Shown: positions 46,523 to 55,513, numbered from the stretch's first letter. The stretch: DNA of 64,000 nucleotides from Caldilinea sp. CFX5 (GCA_021405325.1 QWII01000035.1:1-64000); one strand, 5' to 3'. The notes: generated by a model not told the origin, from the sequence alone. Made by a program: numbers and translations.

Positions 46523-48076
46523 CTACTTGATATGGGCGGCTGTCATTTGAATATTCTCCAACTTGGCCACCACAAAGACCCGATGCGTATTGTCATCCCA
46601 CGGCCAGCAGGTGATCAACGTGAGCCGGTTGTCATCGGTTTGGTGGAGATAGGCGGCATTGGCGGCGCGTTGGGCGGCGGAAGCGTCGGTCTCCGGTTCG
46701 ATGGTCACCTCATCAATGCGATAGGTGTAACGCACCCGACCCTGATCGAGATAGATGCTTTGCCCCGGCATCAACTGCCAGAGGTCACGGAAAATCGAGC
46801 CGGACATGTTGCTGTGGCCGCTGATCACTATATTGCCCTTGCTGCCCGGCGCCGCACTATTCTTGTGCCAGCCGGCGGCATAGAGAACATCATCCCACTT
46901 GCTCACCACGGCGCCATCCCCCTGTTTGACCGCTTGCCAGCCGCGGGCAAACACATCGGTGGTCAAGTCAATCGCCGGGATCGCCAGGTGAAAGATCGTG
47001 TTCTGCGCCGTCAGCGAACGTTGAACCGCAATTGCAAAGGGGTTTGTTTCCTGTGCAGCTTTCCACTCCTGGTAAGTCGCAAACTTACCACCGGTGGGCG
47101 GCACTTCGGTCGGCGGCGGCGCCGTGGGGGATGGCGTGGGCGAAGGCGGCGTTTCCGGGGTATTCGTGGGCGTGACCGGCGTCTCCGGCGTTGCGGTGAC
47201 GGTTGGCGTTGGTTGTGTGGTTGCTGTCGCCGTTGGTGTGCTGGTGATGACAGTGGTCGGCGTTAACGTTGGGGTTTCCGTGGGCGGTGGTGGGGGTGTG
47301 GCCGTAATCACAATCGGTGTACGCGGATTGGGCGCAAAATCTTCACCAATGCCGTCATCGACAATCGACCCCATTGCCATGTGAACTTTGTAGGCCAACA
47401 CCGGTTGTCCGGGCGGGAAGCCAGGCAGGGTGGAAAAGTTGGCAATGGTAAATTCTAGATCGGGTGTGGTGGCGCTGGGCGGGGCAAAGAGCGCCGTGAC
47501 ATTGGGCAAGCGGGCGCCCCACCCGGCATCGCGCAGTTGGTTGCCGATTGTCCCTGTGTATTGGTAGATGCCAAAGGCGTTCAGATCATCGCTGTTCTTC
47601 ACGCCGACAACCACTTCAAAGTTGCCGCCTGGGGTGCCGAAATCGTTGTTGGTGTCGATGAGCAGCGCAAACGATTCGCCCCGCCCAAAGTTCGCCACAT
47701 CCGTGCCACCCAGCCCGCCCTCACTGGCCGGCTTGCCCAAGATGGGACCAGTCACATCGGGGTCGCCATCACCATCAGCATCGCCACAGATGACCACACA
47801 GTCGATCCCGACATAGAGGGTGTCCGAGGCTGGGTCATATTCAAGATAGACTGCCTTCATATCCCAGCCGCTGCGCGCTTCATCACCAAAATCGGGCGCT
47901 GGCATCCCGACATCGGCTTCCGGGTCATCTACTTTGACGGCTGCCGGGCCAGTAAAATCCGCCGCCGCATCTCCGGTAAAGTTTGGCGCCGCGAATGAAT
48001 GGCGCAACTGCACCACCAGAAACGCGACAGCCAAGACCATCGCGCTCACCAGCATAATTTGTGTGTTCCGTTTCAT
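46523..48076 (-). CDS. Sortase-domain protein with secreted N-terminal beta domain (copy 1)
   Basis: 517 aa, AAGGTGG six bases before the ATG. Signal or anchor segment (about 6-28), then a conserved 220-residue domain starting APNFTGDAAADFTGP with a CxxxC next to DADGDGDPD, a Thr/Pro linker (about 255-330), and a C-terminal sortase domain. His421 (ISGHSN), Cys490 (LITCWP) and Arg499 (NTHRVFVV) form the expected triad. The N-terminal domain is shared with the neighbour at 48233 and I do not recognise it; the DGDGD loop suggests calcium. A sortase carrying a large outer domain ahead of its catalytic part is unusual and suggests self-positioning on a surface structure. Confidence 0.88.
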   Translation of the reverse strand: MKRNTQIMLVSAMVLAVAFLVVQLRHSFAAPNFTGDAAADFTGPAAVKVDDPEADVGMPAPDFGDEARSGWDMKAVYLEYDPASDTLYVGIDCVVICGDADGDGDPDVTGPILGKPASEGGLGGTDVANFGRGESFALLIDTNNDFGTPGGNFEVVVGVKNSDDLNAFGIYQYTGTIGNQLRDAGWGARLPNVTALFAPPSATTPDLEFTIANFSTLPGFPPGQPVLAYKVHMAMGSIVDDGIGEDFAPNPRTPIVITATPPPPPTETPTLTPTTVITSTPTATATTQPTPTVTATPETPVTPTNTPETPPSPTPSPTAPPPTEVPPTGGKFATYQEWKAAQETNPFAIAVQRSLTAQNTIFHLAIPAIDLTTDVFARGWQAVKQGDGAVVSKWDDVLYAAGWHKNSAAPGSKGNIVISGHSNMSGSIFRDLWQLMPGQSIYLDQGRVRYTYRIDEVTIEPETDASAAQRAANAAYLHQTDDNRLTLITCWPWDDNTHRVFVVAKLENIQMTAAHIK

Positions 48077-48118
48077 ATCATTCCACCTTGATAATTGGGG
48101 TTTGGGTGAATTGTGAAA

Positions 48119-48237
48119 AGATGAGGAGGCGACAAGAAGAGCGGAAGAGAGAAGACAATGTATGATGCTATTTTCAGCGTCTGTCTTTGATCTTCCGGTC
48201 TTCCCTTCTTCTTGTCTTCCTGTCTCCTGACCTTACT
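48119..48237. repeat. GAAGA/CTTGTCTTCC word repeat spacer
   Basis: Purine-rich AGGAGGCGACAAGAAGAGCGGAAG on the left is complemented by CTTCCGGTCTTCCCTTCTTCTTGTCTTCCTGTCTCCTG on the right. It lies between the two paralogous sortase genes and resembles 43949-44024. Confidence 0.7.
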
Positions 48238-49735
48238 GTCCGGCGACCGGATAGGCCACCACAAAGACCCGATGCGTATTGCTATTGGGCGGCCAGCAGG
48301 AGACCAGGGTCAACCGTTGGTCGTCCGATTGGACAATGTAGGAAGCCGTTGCCGCCTGTTGTGCGGTGGTGGCATTCTCTTCCGGCATGATGCGCACATG
48401 ATCGACCACATAGCGATGGCGTTCCTGGCCGCTATAGAGATAAATTTCGGCCCCTTGCTTGAGTCGCCAGAGATCACGGAAGACGGCGCCATAGACATTA
48501 TTGTGGGCGCTGAGGACGACATTCCCTGTCTCACCCGGCAGGGCGCTATTGAGATGCCAACCGGCGGCATAACGCACATCTTCCCATTCGCTATAGGCGA
48601 CGCCGTCACGTCCCACTTTGCGTTGCCAACCCTTGCCCTCGATGGCGGTCTCCAAGTCGATGGCCGGAATCTCCAAAAGCGTCGGTTGTCCACTGACCAG
48701 GCTGGGGCCGATGGGTAAACGCTTGGTGATCACCGGCGGGTCAACCCATTTGCCGTCTTGCATCTGGCTGAGATCGGCGCCATTGGTGGGGACCGCCGTC
48801 GGCGGCGGCATCGTCGCCGTCGGCGTTTCCGTCGGCACTTGGGTTGGTGTTTCGGTTGGCGTTTCGGTTGGCGTTTCGGTTGGTGTTTCGGTTGGTGTTT
48901 CGGTTGGTGTTTCGGTTGGCGTTTCGGTTGGCGCCGGGGTCGGTGTTTCCGTCGGCACTTGGGTTGGCGTGGCGGTGGGGGTGATCACGACCGGATTGCT
49001 TTGATCGGGCATATAATCTTCGCCAATCCCGTCGTCAACGCCCAAGGCGCCCATGCCGAGATGTAACTTATAGGAGGGCGGAAGCTGACCGGTGAAGCCT
49101 GGCAATGTCGAGAAATTGGCAATGGTAAATTCCAGATCCGGGGCGGCGGCGCTTGGCGATTGGAAGAGGGTGACGATGTTCGGCAGGCGATTACCCCAGA
49201 CTTCGTTGACCATCTCTTCGCCAATTAACCCGGTGTATTCAAAAGCGCCGATCTGCGCCAGATCATCGTTATCGCGCACGCCGATGACCACATCAAAATC
49301 GCCGCCGCTGGTTGTGTAATCATTGTCAGTATCAATGAGCAAACCAAAGGATTCACCGGGGCCAAAGTCGGGAATATCTTCGCCCCCCAGCCCGGCCAGG
49401 ATGCTGCTGGTGCCGCCCGGATCGCCGTCACCGTCCGTGTCGCCGCAAATGGTAAAGCAATCAATGCCCACATACATGGTGTCGGTAGCGGCATCATAGT
49501 CGAGATAGAGGGCGCGCATATCAAAGCCGCTAATCGTGCCGGCAGGAAAGGCTCTCGGCAAGCCAACATCGGGCGTAGTGCGATCATTAATCTTGATCAC
49601 AGTGGGGCCGATAAAATCAGCCGCGGCGTCACCTGTAAAGGTTGGCGCCGCCAGGGTAAACTGGACAACCGAGAAGACAAGCATGGCCGCAAAGAGCAAG
49701 GCCGAAACGACAAACGGTAATTTCTTATATCTCAT
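48233..49735 (-). CDS. Sortase-domain protein with secreted N-terminal beta domain (copy 2)
   Basis: 500 aa from ATG 49735, chosen because TAGGAGG lies seven bases upstream; a longer start at 49786 lacks a site. Same architecture as 46523-48076: hydrophobic segment, APTFTGDAAADFIGP domain with CFTICGDTDGDGD, linker, sortase domain with His411 (LSAHNN), Cys480 (LVSCWP) and Arg489 (NTHRVFVV). The linker is made of about eight near-perfect TPTE units. The two proteins are tandem paralogs. The first His context (SAHNN versus SGHSN) differs, hinting at different specificity. Confidence 0.88.
   Translation of the reverse strand: MRYKKLPFVVSALLFAAMLVFSVVQFTLAAPTFTGDAAADFIGPTVIKINDRTTPDVGLPRAFPAGTISGFDMRALYLDYDAATDTMYVGIDCFTICGDTDGDGDPGGTSSILAGLGGEDIPDFGPGESFGLLIDTDNDYTTSGGDFDVVIGVRDNDDLAQIGAFEYTGLIGEEMVNEVWGNRLPNIVTLFQSPSAAAPDLEFTIANFSTLPGFTGQLPPSYKLHLGMGALGVDDGIGEDYMPDQSNPVVITPTATPTQVPTETPTPAPTETPTETPTETPTETPTETPTETPTETPTQVPTETPTATMPPPTAVPTNGADLSQMQDGKWVDPPVITKRLPIGPSLVSGQPTLLEIPAIDLETAIEGKGWQRKVGRDGVAYSEWEDVRYAAGWHLNSALPGETGNVVLSAHNNVYGAVFRDLWRLKQGAEIYLYSGQERHRYVVDHVRIMPEENATTAQQAATASYIVQSDDQRLTLVSCWPPNSNTHRVFVVAYPVAGQ
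48836..48975 (-). repeat. 12-bp tandem repeats coding the (TPTE)n linker
   Basis: GGTTGGCGTTTC/GGTTGGTGTTTC units repeat about seven times in frame and encode the TPTE linker of the second sortase. Each unit is four codons, so slippage would lengthen or shorten the linker without a frameshift. Confidence 0.85.
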
Positions 49736-49985
49736 GCCGGGCCTCCTACTGGATAAGCATAAGTTGATAAAGGTGGATAACAACAAGTGAATGCGAATTG
49801 GGCTGCCAATGAGTACACGCCTACGACAATTGTAAGATTGCCGTTAACTGTGTATACGCTTATATTGTGACACAGGTTCCTAATTTCGCCAATTTCCAAG
49901 AAGAAAACCTTGCATTTTGCAGCGGTAGTTACTTTCTGCCCTGTGCCCACTCTCTTCTGCCTTCAGTCCTCTGCCTTTTGTCTTC

Positions 49986-50013
49986 TTGTCTTTCCTCCAA
50001 GCTATGGTATACT
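49986..50013 (+). promoter_or_regulatory. Promoter of the lipoprotein gene
   Basis: TTGTCT (49986-49991), a 16-base spacer and TATACT (50008-50013), about 75 bases before ATG 50090. A second -10-like TATAAT follows at 50020. The spacer upstream holds a CTTCTGCCTTCAGTCCTCTGCC word repeat. Confidence 0.5.
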
Positions 50014-50089
50014 GGCCTTTATAATGCGCAAGTGGAAAGCTTCACAGCACAATCAAAAAAGCATATCTAGCTCAGGAGGCCCTGCAATC

Positions 50090-50944
50090 ATGGGTGATCT
50101 CGCTCACCGCCGCCCGCTTTTCCCCCCAAGTACGCTGTTACCCCCATGTCCTGCTGTGCCATTTGACCAAACCTGTTCTTTTGGTTCCCCGCTTTTCCGT
50201 TTATTTATGGCTTATATAGCATCCAAGCGGGACAATCAACAAGACGGGCGACAAAGCGCTCTCTTGTTACGATTGGCTCCCATGTTGCTGCTCCTGCTTC
50301 TGTTGAGTGGTTGCAGCTTTGGTGAAGCGACGCCAACCCGCACCCCCTTTCCAACCTGGACGCCCACGCCGCTTGGTCAACAAGCGCCGGCGCCCGCCGT
50401 CCAGACGACCGATACGCCAACCGTACCCCCACCGGTCGCCGCGCCGATCGACACGCCAACTAGCGCCCCCACGCCGGCGCCCACTGACACCCCGGCTGAA
50501 GCACCCACGCCAGCGCCGACCGATACACCAGCCGAGACGCCAACACCCGAACCGACGGCTACCGCTGCCTTTTCCTTTACCTTGGAAGCCGCTGAGAAAT
50601 TTCCCACCGATTCGCTGGCGGCCAATGTGGTGCGAATCTATCTCTATGTCTATTCCCCCAGCGCCTATGGCTTAGCGGGCTATACGTTGCAAGTGATCCA
50701 TAACGGCGCCGCCTTAACGGTCGATGAAGTCTCCACCGGCGGCATCCCCGAACAGACGCGCGATACGCCTGGTCCCTACACCCGTTTTGCCAACATGAGT
50801 GTTGTCTTTGTCGAACCACAAGCGGGGCGCTGGGAAATCCAGTTGCTCGATCCGCAACGCGCGCCCGTCGGCCCCCCGGTCGTCTTTGATCTGACCGCTG
50901 ACGAACGCACGCGCGAACTGTATGTTCGTTACCGGCAGAATTAG
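50090..50944 (+). CDS. Lipoprotein with Thr/Pro/Ala linker, unknown function
   Basis: 284 aa from ATG 50090, preceded by AGGAGG at ten bases. A start at ATG 50207 (245 aa) would put the signal peptide near the N-terminus, as is usual. Either way the segment LLLRLAPMLLLLLLLSGCS is a lipoprotein signal with Cys in LLSGC. A linker of PAPTDTPAEAPTPAPTDTPAETP follows, then a 120-residue beta-rich domain (AANVVRIYLYVYSPSAYGLAGYTLQVIHNGA). I do not recognise that domain. The linker style matches the sortase genes next door, so it probably belongs to the same envelope set. Confidence 0.75.
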   Translation: MGDLAHRRPLFPPSTLLPPCPAVPFDQTCSFGSPLFRLFMAYIASKRDNQQDGRQSALLLRLAPMLLLLLLLSGCSFGEATPTRTPFPTWTPTPLGQQAPAPAVQTTDTPTVPPPVAAPIDTPTSAPTPAPTDTPAEAPTPAPTDTPAETPTPEPTATAAFSFTLEAAEKFPTDSLAANVVRIYLYVYSPSAYGLAGYTLQVIHNGAALTVDEVSTGGIPEQTRDTPGPYTRFANMSVVFVEPQAGRWEIQLLDPQRAPVGPPVVFDLTADERTRELYVRYRQN

Positions 50945-51060
50945 ACACGAGATACGAGACACGAGATACGAGACACGAGATACGAGACACGAGACATAGA
51001 TCGTCTATTTCTTTCCTGTTTCGTGGCTCGTGGCTCGCTGTGTCGTGTCTTCCAATAGCC
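50944..51060. repeat. ACACGAGATACGAG tandem repeat across a convergent junction
   Basis: About four copies of the 14-base unit GACACGAGATACGA directly follow the lipoprotein stop. The facing sequence TTTCGTGGCTCGTGGCTCGCTGTGTCGTGTCTT is their rough complement and also encodes the last residues of the DUF2877 protein. The pair forms a stem between two convergent genes. Confidence 0.8.
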
Positions 51061-51919
51061 TGAGGCCAAACAAAAAGCCGCTCATTGCGTCAACGCCGGA
51101 GGTGGCGCCGGTGGTGAGGATGCGGTGCGCGGCGGTCGTGATGGTTGCACTGGCGTTGCTGTTGAGGGCGGTGATCAGATGGTGCCAGGCTTCGCCAAAG
51201 TGACCCTGACCGGCGCAAGCGAGCCAGCGGGCGCTAAGTTGGGTGGTCTGCGCGGCGGCCGTTTGGGCAATCAACAGGCAGAGGGTGGTTGGCGCCTCGC
51301 GTAGCGGCAACCGACAGGCAACCATGGCGGCCAACAAGCCCACCAAAAAATCATCTCCAGCCGGTGTTAAACCGGGGCCAAGCCCGGCCAGATAGCGCGC
51401 GCCGGCTTGTATTTTGGCATTGTCCCCTTGCGTAAGCCCTGCTTGTAGAGCCGCGATGCCTTGTTGCGCACGTGCATAAAAGGCGGTTGAACTGCTGTGT
51501 AGGGGGGAAGGTGGTTGTCGATTGAGTTCTTCGTGTAGCGAAAGTAGGGCGTTGACTGAAAGCTTATCCAGGGCGGGGAGATCGGGTTGCCAGATGGCCG
51601 CTTGTTGCAAGCTAATTTGCTGCGGGCCGATGAACAATACACCCGGTCGCCAGTGGGTCTGAAGGTCACCCTTGTTCGTCAGCAGGGGTGGCAACCGGTG
51701 GGGCAGGACAATGTGAAAAGGCCCATTCCCCTGCTCCGCTGTAACCAAGGCAATGAGCAGGCCGTCGGCGCTCTGAAAGTTGCAGGCATGATCGTGGCGG
51801 CTGAGGCAAAACAGGGGCAGGTCGCCGCTCGGTAAGGTCGAAAGCAGCGAACTGCTTACACTGCTTGCATACACGATCGTATCCATGAACAACAGCCCCT
51901 TTACCAATTCACGCAACAT
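51005..51919 (-). CDS. DUF2877 (AllH-like) protein
   Basis: 304 aa from ATG 51919; ATG 51886 with AAAGGGG nine bases upstream is an equally good start. GLGPGLTPAGDDFLVGLLAAM and GATSGVDAMSGFLFGL are the diagnostic DUF2877 motifs. Members of this family include AllH, a subunit of an oxamate carbamoyltransferase in purine/allantoin breakdown. None of the usual partners (FdrA/AllF, AllG, carbamate kinase) is nearby. It follows a lipid kinase gene by three bases, so it is in an odd operon and the function is open. Its final residues are encoded by a spacer repeat. Confidence 0.78.
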   Translation of the reverse strand: MLRELVKGLLFMDTIVYASSVSSSLLSTLPSGDLPLFCLSRHDHACNFQSADGLLIALVTAEQGNGPFHIVLPHRLPPLLTNKGDLQTHWRPGVLFIGPQQISLQQAAIWQPDLPALDKLSVNALLSLHEELNRQPPSPLHSSSTAFYARAQQGIAALQAGLTQGDNAKIQAGARYLAGLGPGLTPAGDDFLVGLLAAMVACRLPLREAPTTLCLLIAQTAAAQTTQLSARWLACAGQGHFGEAWHHLITALNSNASATITTAAHRILTTGATSGVDAMSGFLFGLRLLEDTTQRATSHETGKK

Positions 51920-51922
51920 GCA

Positions 51923-52828
51923 TCACGAAATCACCGCTAACCTTGCCGGCAGCAACTCGACGGCCAACTGGTGTGCATCGGTGTAGAGAATTTCCCCATC
52001 GGCGTGAACCGGTAGCGGGTCGGCTGAGGTGATCGTGACTTTACGGGCGCGGGTCATGTGCACCGGTTCTGCCGTGATATGGGTGCCTTGCATCGCTCTG
52101 GGCACAAGGGCGAGCATCTGGAATTTGCTCAAGCCGCGCACAAGACAGATGTCAAACCAGCCGTCATCTACCTCGGCCTGGGGCGTCAACCAAAAGCCGC
52201 CGCCGGAACAGCGCCCGTTGCCGATGGTCAACAAGGTGATCGACTGTTTGACCTGCTCATCGTCCAGGTGTACGCTGACTTGGGGTGTGCGGTAGGAGAG
52301 CAGCATATTGCGCGCTAGGGCCGCCAGGTAGACCGCCTGGCCTCGCAAACACCGGATCTTCTGCGCCTCAATCCCGACCTGGGCGTCGAAGCCGATGCCG
52401 ACATTATTGAGAAAGATGTGATCATTGATCCGCCCCACATCAACACGCCGGCTTTTCCCCTTTGCAATCCGGATGCAGGCGGCACGCCAGTCGGTGGTTG
52501 TGGCCAACATCTTGGCAAAATCATTGCCGGTGCCAACCGGGATGACCCCCAAATGCGTCGCATCAGCTTGGCCGTCGGCACTTGGCCGGGCATTTACCAA
52601 TCCTTCGCCAACTTCTTGGGCGGTGCCGTCGCCGCCCATGGCAATCACCACGGGGAAGCCGGCAGCCACCGCTTCGGCGGCCAGGGTTGTCGCATCGCGG
52701 GCCGCCTTGGTCAACACCACATCGGTTTCGACGCCCTGCCTCTGAAGGAAGGCGCGCACTTCCGGTAGGAGGCGCCCTGCCCGCCCACGCCCGGCGGTTG
52801 GGTTACAGATTAATTTTGCGTTGACCAT
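51923..52828 (-). CDS. Diacylglycerol kinase-family lipid kinase (DgkB/YegS type)
   Basis: 301 aa. The catalytic domain begins LICNPTAGRGRAG; MGGDGTAQEV is the nucleotide-binding GGDGT loop, and VGTGNDFAK is the next family motif. The C-terminal beta domain (about 130-300) has the SGGGFWLTPQAEVDDGWFDICLVRG pattern. Such enzymes phosphorylate diacylglycerol or related lipids at the membrane. AGGAGC precedes the ATG. It heads the two-gene operon with the DUF2877 gene. Confidence 0.9.
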   Translation of the reverse strand: MVNAKLICNPTAGRGRAGRLLPEVRAFLQRQGVETDVVLTKAARDATTLAAEAVAAGFPVVIAMGGDGTAQEVGEGLVNARPSADGQADATHLGVIPVGTGNDFAKMLATTTDWRAACIRIAKGKSRRVDVGRINDHIFLNNVGIGFDAQVGIEAQKIRCLRGQAVYLAALARNMLLSYRTPQVSVHLDDEQVKQSITLLTIGNGRCSGGGFWLTPQAEVDDGWFDICLVRGLSKFQMLALVPRAMQGTHITAEPVHMTRARKVTITSADPLPVHADGEILYTDAHQLAVELLPARLAVIS

Positions 52829-52867
52829 GAAAGGTGCTCCTGATGGTGAGGTATTTCAGTCATAGCG

Positions 52868-53122
52868 CTAATCGTTTTCGCTCGCCACTGTCATCGTCAC
52901 GGCTTCCCCGCCGCTGATGGTCACGGTTGATTGTTGCCGCGGCGCTGTCAACACTTCCACACTGTAGGCGCCGGCTAGGTCTTCCGCCACCAGGGGTAAC
53001 GACGCAGCAATCGGCGTCTTTGCCAGGTTTTTCGCCGTGATGCCGGCGATAAGGCCGTGCGCTGCTGGTGATAAACGAGGCTGGGATGAAACGCAAGGGT
53101 CAGTTTTGTGCTGGGGCGGCAA
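52868..53122 (-). CDS. Possible gene remnant, C-terminal beta strands only
   Basis: 84 aa with no sure start (TTG 53122). The last 35 residues (GAYSVEVLTAPRQQSTVTISGGEAVTMTV) look like the closing strands of an extracellular beta domain. The first half has no pattern I know. It may be the tail of a decayed gene; upstream bases to 53400 show no continuation. Confidence 0.3.
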   Translation of the reverse strand: MPPQHKTDPCVSSQPRLSPAAHGLIAGITAKNLAKTPIAASLPLVAEDLAGAYSVEVLTAPRQQSTVTISGGEAVTMTVASEND

Positions 53123-53552
53123 ATGGTAGCCCTACCGTCAGCCAAAGTGTATCACGCCCGCTGTACTTCGGCAATTGGCAGGCGCGCTTTAGTTCAGCTT
53201 TGCTACTGGGCATCATTGCATTCCTTCCGCGGGTGTATTTTAACTGCCGTTCGGATAAAACGCGCCCCCAACTTGATATGCACCCCCTTCCGAAAAGCCT
53301 TATAGCGTTTTACTGCGAAGTATGGTACAATGACAACAAACTTGCTTCAAAGGTGAAGTAGAATCCGTCAGGAATTCTTCATACAAATCGGGCCAAGATG
53401 GTGCTATACTGACTGTAAGGACAAATGTAAAGAGTATGTAAATAGAAATTTTGTGGATCAGGGCAAAGCTCACTTGGGCAAGGTGGCGGCTCGCTTGGAA
53501 GAATGGTTGCCATTGGCACTGGTGAGCAAAAGGGAAATGATTGAGAAACACC
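53123..53552. other. 430-base spacer before the PAC2 gene
   Basis: No gene supported. The only site I can name is the extended -10 TGCTATACT at 53402-53410. The rest shows no clear hairpin or repeat. Confidence 0.5.
53402..53410 (+). promoter_or_regulatory. Extended -10 promoter for the PAC2 gene
   Basis: TGCTATACT, the same form as the gltX -10, with no good -35. The leader to the ATG at 53553 would be about 135 bases. Confidence 0.5.
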
Positions 53553-54467
53553 ATGAACGAGAGTGTAAACCTTTGGGAGTTCCCCAAAGCTGACCAGATC
53601 TATATGATTGCCGGTTGGCAGCAGTGGGCCGACGCCGGTTCGGTTTCTTCGGGGCTGCCTCAATATTTGATCAACCATCTGCGCGCCCGTAAGATTGGCG
53701 AAATTCGCGCCGATGGGTACTACCTGTTTCAAATTCCCGGTACGCACCATCTGTTGCGCCCGCAAGTAAAGTTTGAAGAAGGCTATAGCAAAACCATCAA
53801 GCCACGGGTCAACAGCTTCTACTATGCCGGGAATGCGCACAAAGGGTTGGTGATCTTCATTGGGGAAGAGCCGCACATGGACATTGACCGCTATGCCAAC
53901 GCGTTTTTCGGCGCGGCGAAACGTCTGTCCGTGCAACGTGTGGCCGCGATCGGCGGCGTCTATGGCGCCATGCCCTATGAAAAGGATCGCGAAGTCTCCT
54001 GCACCTACAGTATGCGCTACATGAAGGAGGAATTGCGCAAGTATGCTGTCCGCTTTTCCAACTACGAAGGGGGCGCCACCATCGGCTCCTATTTGGTCAA
54101 TCAGGCGGAACAGGCGGCGGTCGAGATGTTTGTCTTTAACGCTTTTGTGCCGGCTTATGACTTTTCGCAGGCCGGCCTGGCGTTACAGGGGCTGCGCATT
54201 GAAGATGACTATCGCGCCTGGTATGAATTGATGCAGCGGCTCAACCACATGTTCCGGCTCGACATTGATCTCGCAGAACTGGATGAGCAGAGCGAGGCAC
54301 TGGTCAACTCCATGCGCGAAAAGTTGGAAGAACTGTCGGTAAAAATGCCGCAACTCAACGTTCATGAATATATGACGATGTTGACCAGTGAATACAAAGA
54401 AAATTCGTTTGAACCGCTAGATGAACTCTGGGAACGCGAACTGGGCGATCTCTTTGATGACGAATAG
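53553..54467 (+). CDS. PAC2-family protein
   Basis: 304 aa from ATG 53553 (TTG 53541, with AAAGGGA close by, is the alternative). LINHLRARKIGEI, FIGEEPHMDIDRYANAFFGAAKRLSVQRVAAIGGVYGAMPYEKD and YEGGATIGSYLVNQAEQ fit the PAC2 (proteasome assembly chaperone-like) fold. Family members in archaea and actinobacteria lie with proteasome genes or act in unknown roles. The C-terminal 80 residues are helical and acidic (ELDEQSEALVNSMREKLEEL), ending WERELGDLFDDE. No proteasome gene is in the window. Confidence 0.82.
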   Translation: MNESVNLWEFPKADQIYMIAGWQQWADAGSVSSGLPQYLINHLRARKIGEIRADGYYLFQIPGTHHLLRPQVKFEEGYSKTIKPRVNSFYYAGNAHKGLVIFIGEEPHMDIDRYANAFFGAAKRLSVQRVAAIGGVYGAMPYEKDREVSCTYSMRYMKEELRKYAVRFSNYEGGATIGSYLVNQAEQAAVEMFVFNAFVPAYDFSQAGLALQGLRIEDDYRAWYELMQRLNHMFRLDIDLAELDEQSEALVNSMREKLEELSVKMPQLNVHEYMTMLTSEYKENSFEPLDELWERELGDLFDDE

Positions 54468-54687
54468 TGACTAGACCGTTGTTGTCATGGTTCTGGAACC
54501 GTAGCCAATTTTTGAAAGTTTTACCTACAAAGCCTTAACACCATACCCGACAAATTGAGTAGCGTTTGTGAAATTTGTACATTCAATTGTGTAAAATCAT
54601 GCTACTTTACATTCATCGATAGATGAATGCAATGGCGTGCACTCTTGTCTAGCGTGTTTTCCTTTGTGACTGGCTTGTGGAGGTTCC

Positions 54688-55395
54688 ATGAACGAGGCTT
54701 CGGGTGTCTATAAGTTTGCCAGCGTCGGTGAGCTGGCGGAGACCGTGACGCAGTTGTTGGCGCTTGGGTTACAATATGGGACGGAACTGGGCCGAACGCC
54801 GGGGCGGCGCGCCAAAAGTGGGTTGGAAAAGATTGAGCAGTTGATTCTGCAACAAGCACGCGACCACCTCGCGCAAGTGCGTGAAGGATTTGTCCTTAGT
54901 GTGCGTACCGCCCAACTTGATCAAAAGGCCGAGCTACGTTTCCTCTTGGAACGGGTGCTGGTGGACTGGAATGCCTTTAGCCGCGAATTAGGCCTTGAGA
55001 CAAGCCAGGAACGCAGCGCTGATCCCAATGACGCCGTGGTTCCGGTTGACGAGGCGCGTCAACAACTGTTGGCCTTTGGCATGGCTGCCGTCGCCCTGGG
55101 GTACTTGCCAAAGTTACCTGCCGAACAAGTCACTTTCCCGTATAGCTATAACGACCCGCCCACCTACTGCGACATTCCCGCCCCCACTTCGCCAGGCGCC
55201 ATGCTTTCCCGCATTGAAGAGCTGGAGCAGATGGTCTGGCGGCTCATGGGCGGCGACATGCAGGGTCTCTTAAATCAACGCTATGGCGCGCTGCGCCGTA
55301 CCTACGGTTTTTTTGAATCGAGCGCGCATCTGGCCCGCCGCGAAATGGAACGCTTTGGCATGAAGCGCCCCGGTCCTCAAATCGCCCTCTTGTAA
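54688..55395 (+). CDS. Conserved-looking hypothetical, mostly helical
   Basis: 235 aa, GGAGG four bases before the ATG. I do not recognise it. It is soluble, with no signal and no membrane segment. The N-terminal 80 residues are predicted helical (SVGELAETVTQLLALGLQYGTEL...KIEQLILQQARDHL). A central Pro/Tyr-rich stretch (FPYSYNDPPTYCDIPAPTSPG) separates it from a C-terminal helix (RIEELEQMVWRLMGGDMQGL). An intrinsic terminator follows. It stands alone, so context gives no role. Confidence 0.75.
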   Translation: MNEASGVYKFASVGELAETVTQLLALGLQYGTELGRTPGRRAKSGLEKIEQLILQQARDHLAQVREGFVLSVRTAQLDQKAELRFLLERVLVDWNAFSRELGLETSQERSADPNDAVVPVDEARQQLLAFGMAAVALGYLPKLPAEQVTFPYSYNDPPTYCDIPAPTSPGAMLSRIEELEQMVWRLMGGDMQGLLNQRYGALRRTYGFFESSAHLARREMERFGMKRPGPQIALL

Positions 55396-55416
55396 AGGAC
55401 GATTCCTCTGGCAAAC

Positions 55417-55450
55417 AAAAAGGACGATGGCCATGACCATTGTCCTTTTT
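55417..55450 (+). terminator. Intrinsic terminator
   Basis: AAAAAGGACGATGG (55417-55430) pairs with CCATTGTCCTTTTT (55437-55450) with one G-T pair and a 6-base loop, and a T-rich tail follows. It ends the hypothetical gene at 54688-55395. Confidence 0.85.
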
Positions 55451-55513
55451 ATTTTCCCTTTATTTTCCCTTTTTGCTTGTACAAAACCCTACGTACTGAC
55501 CTGCCTCGATTAT

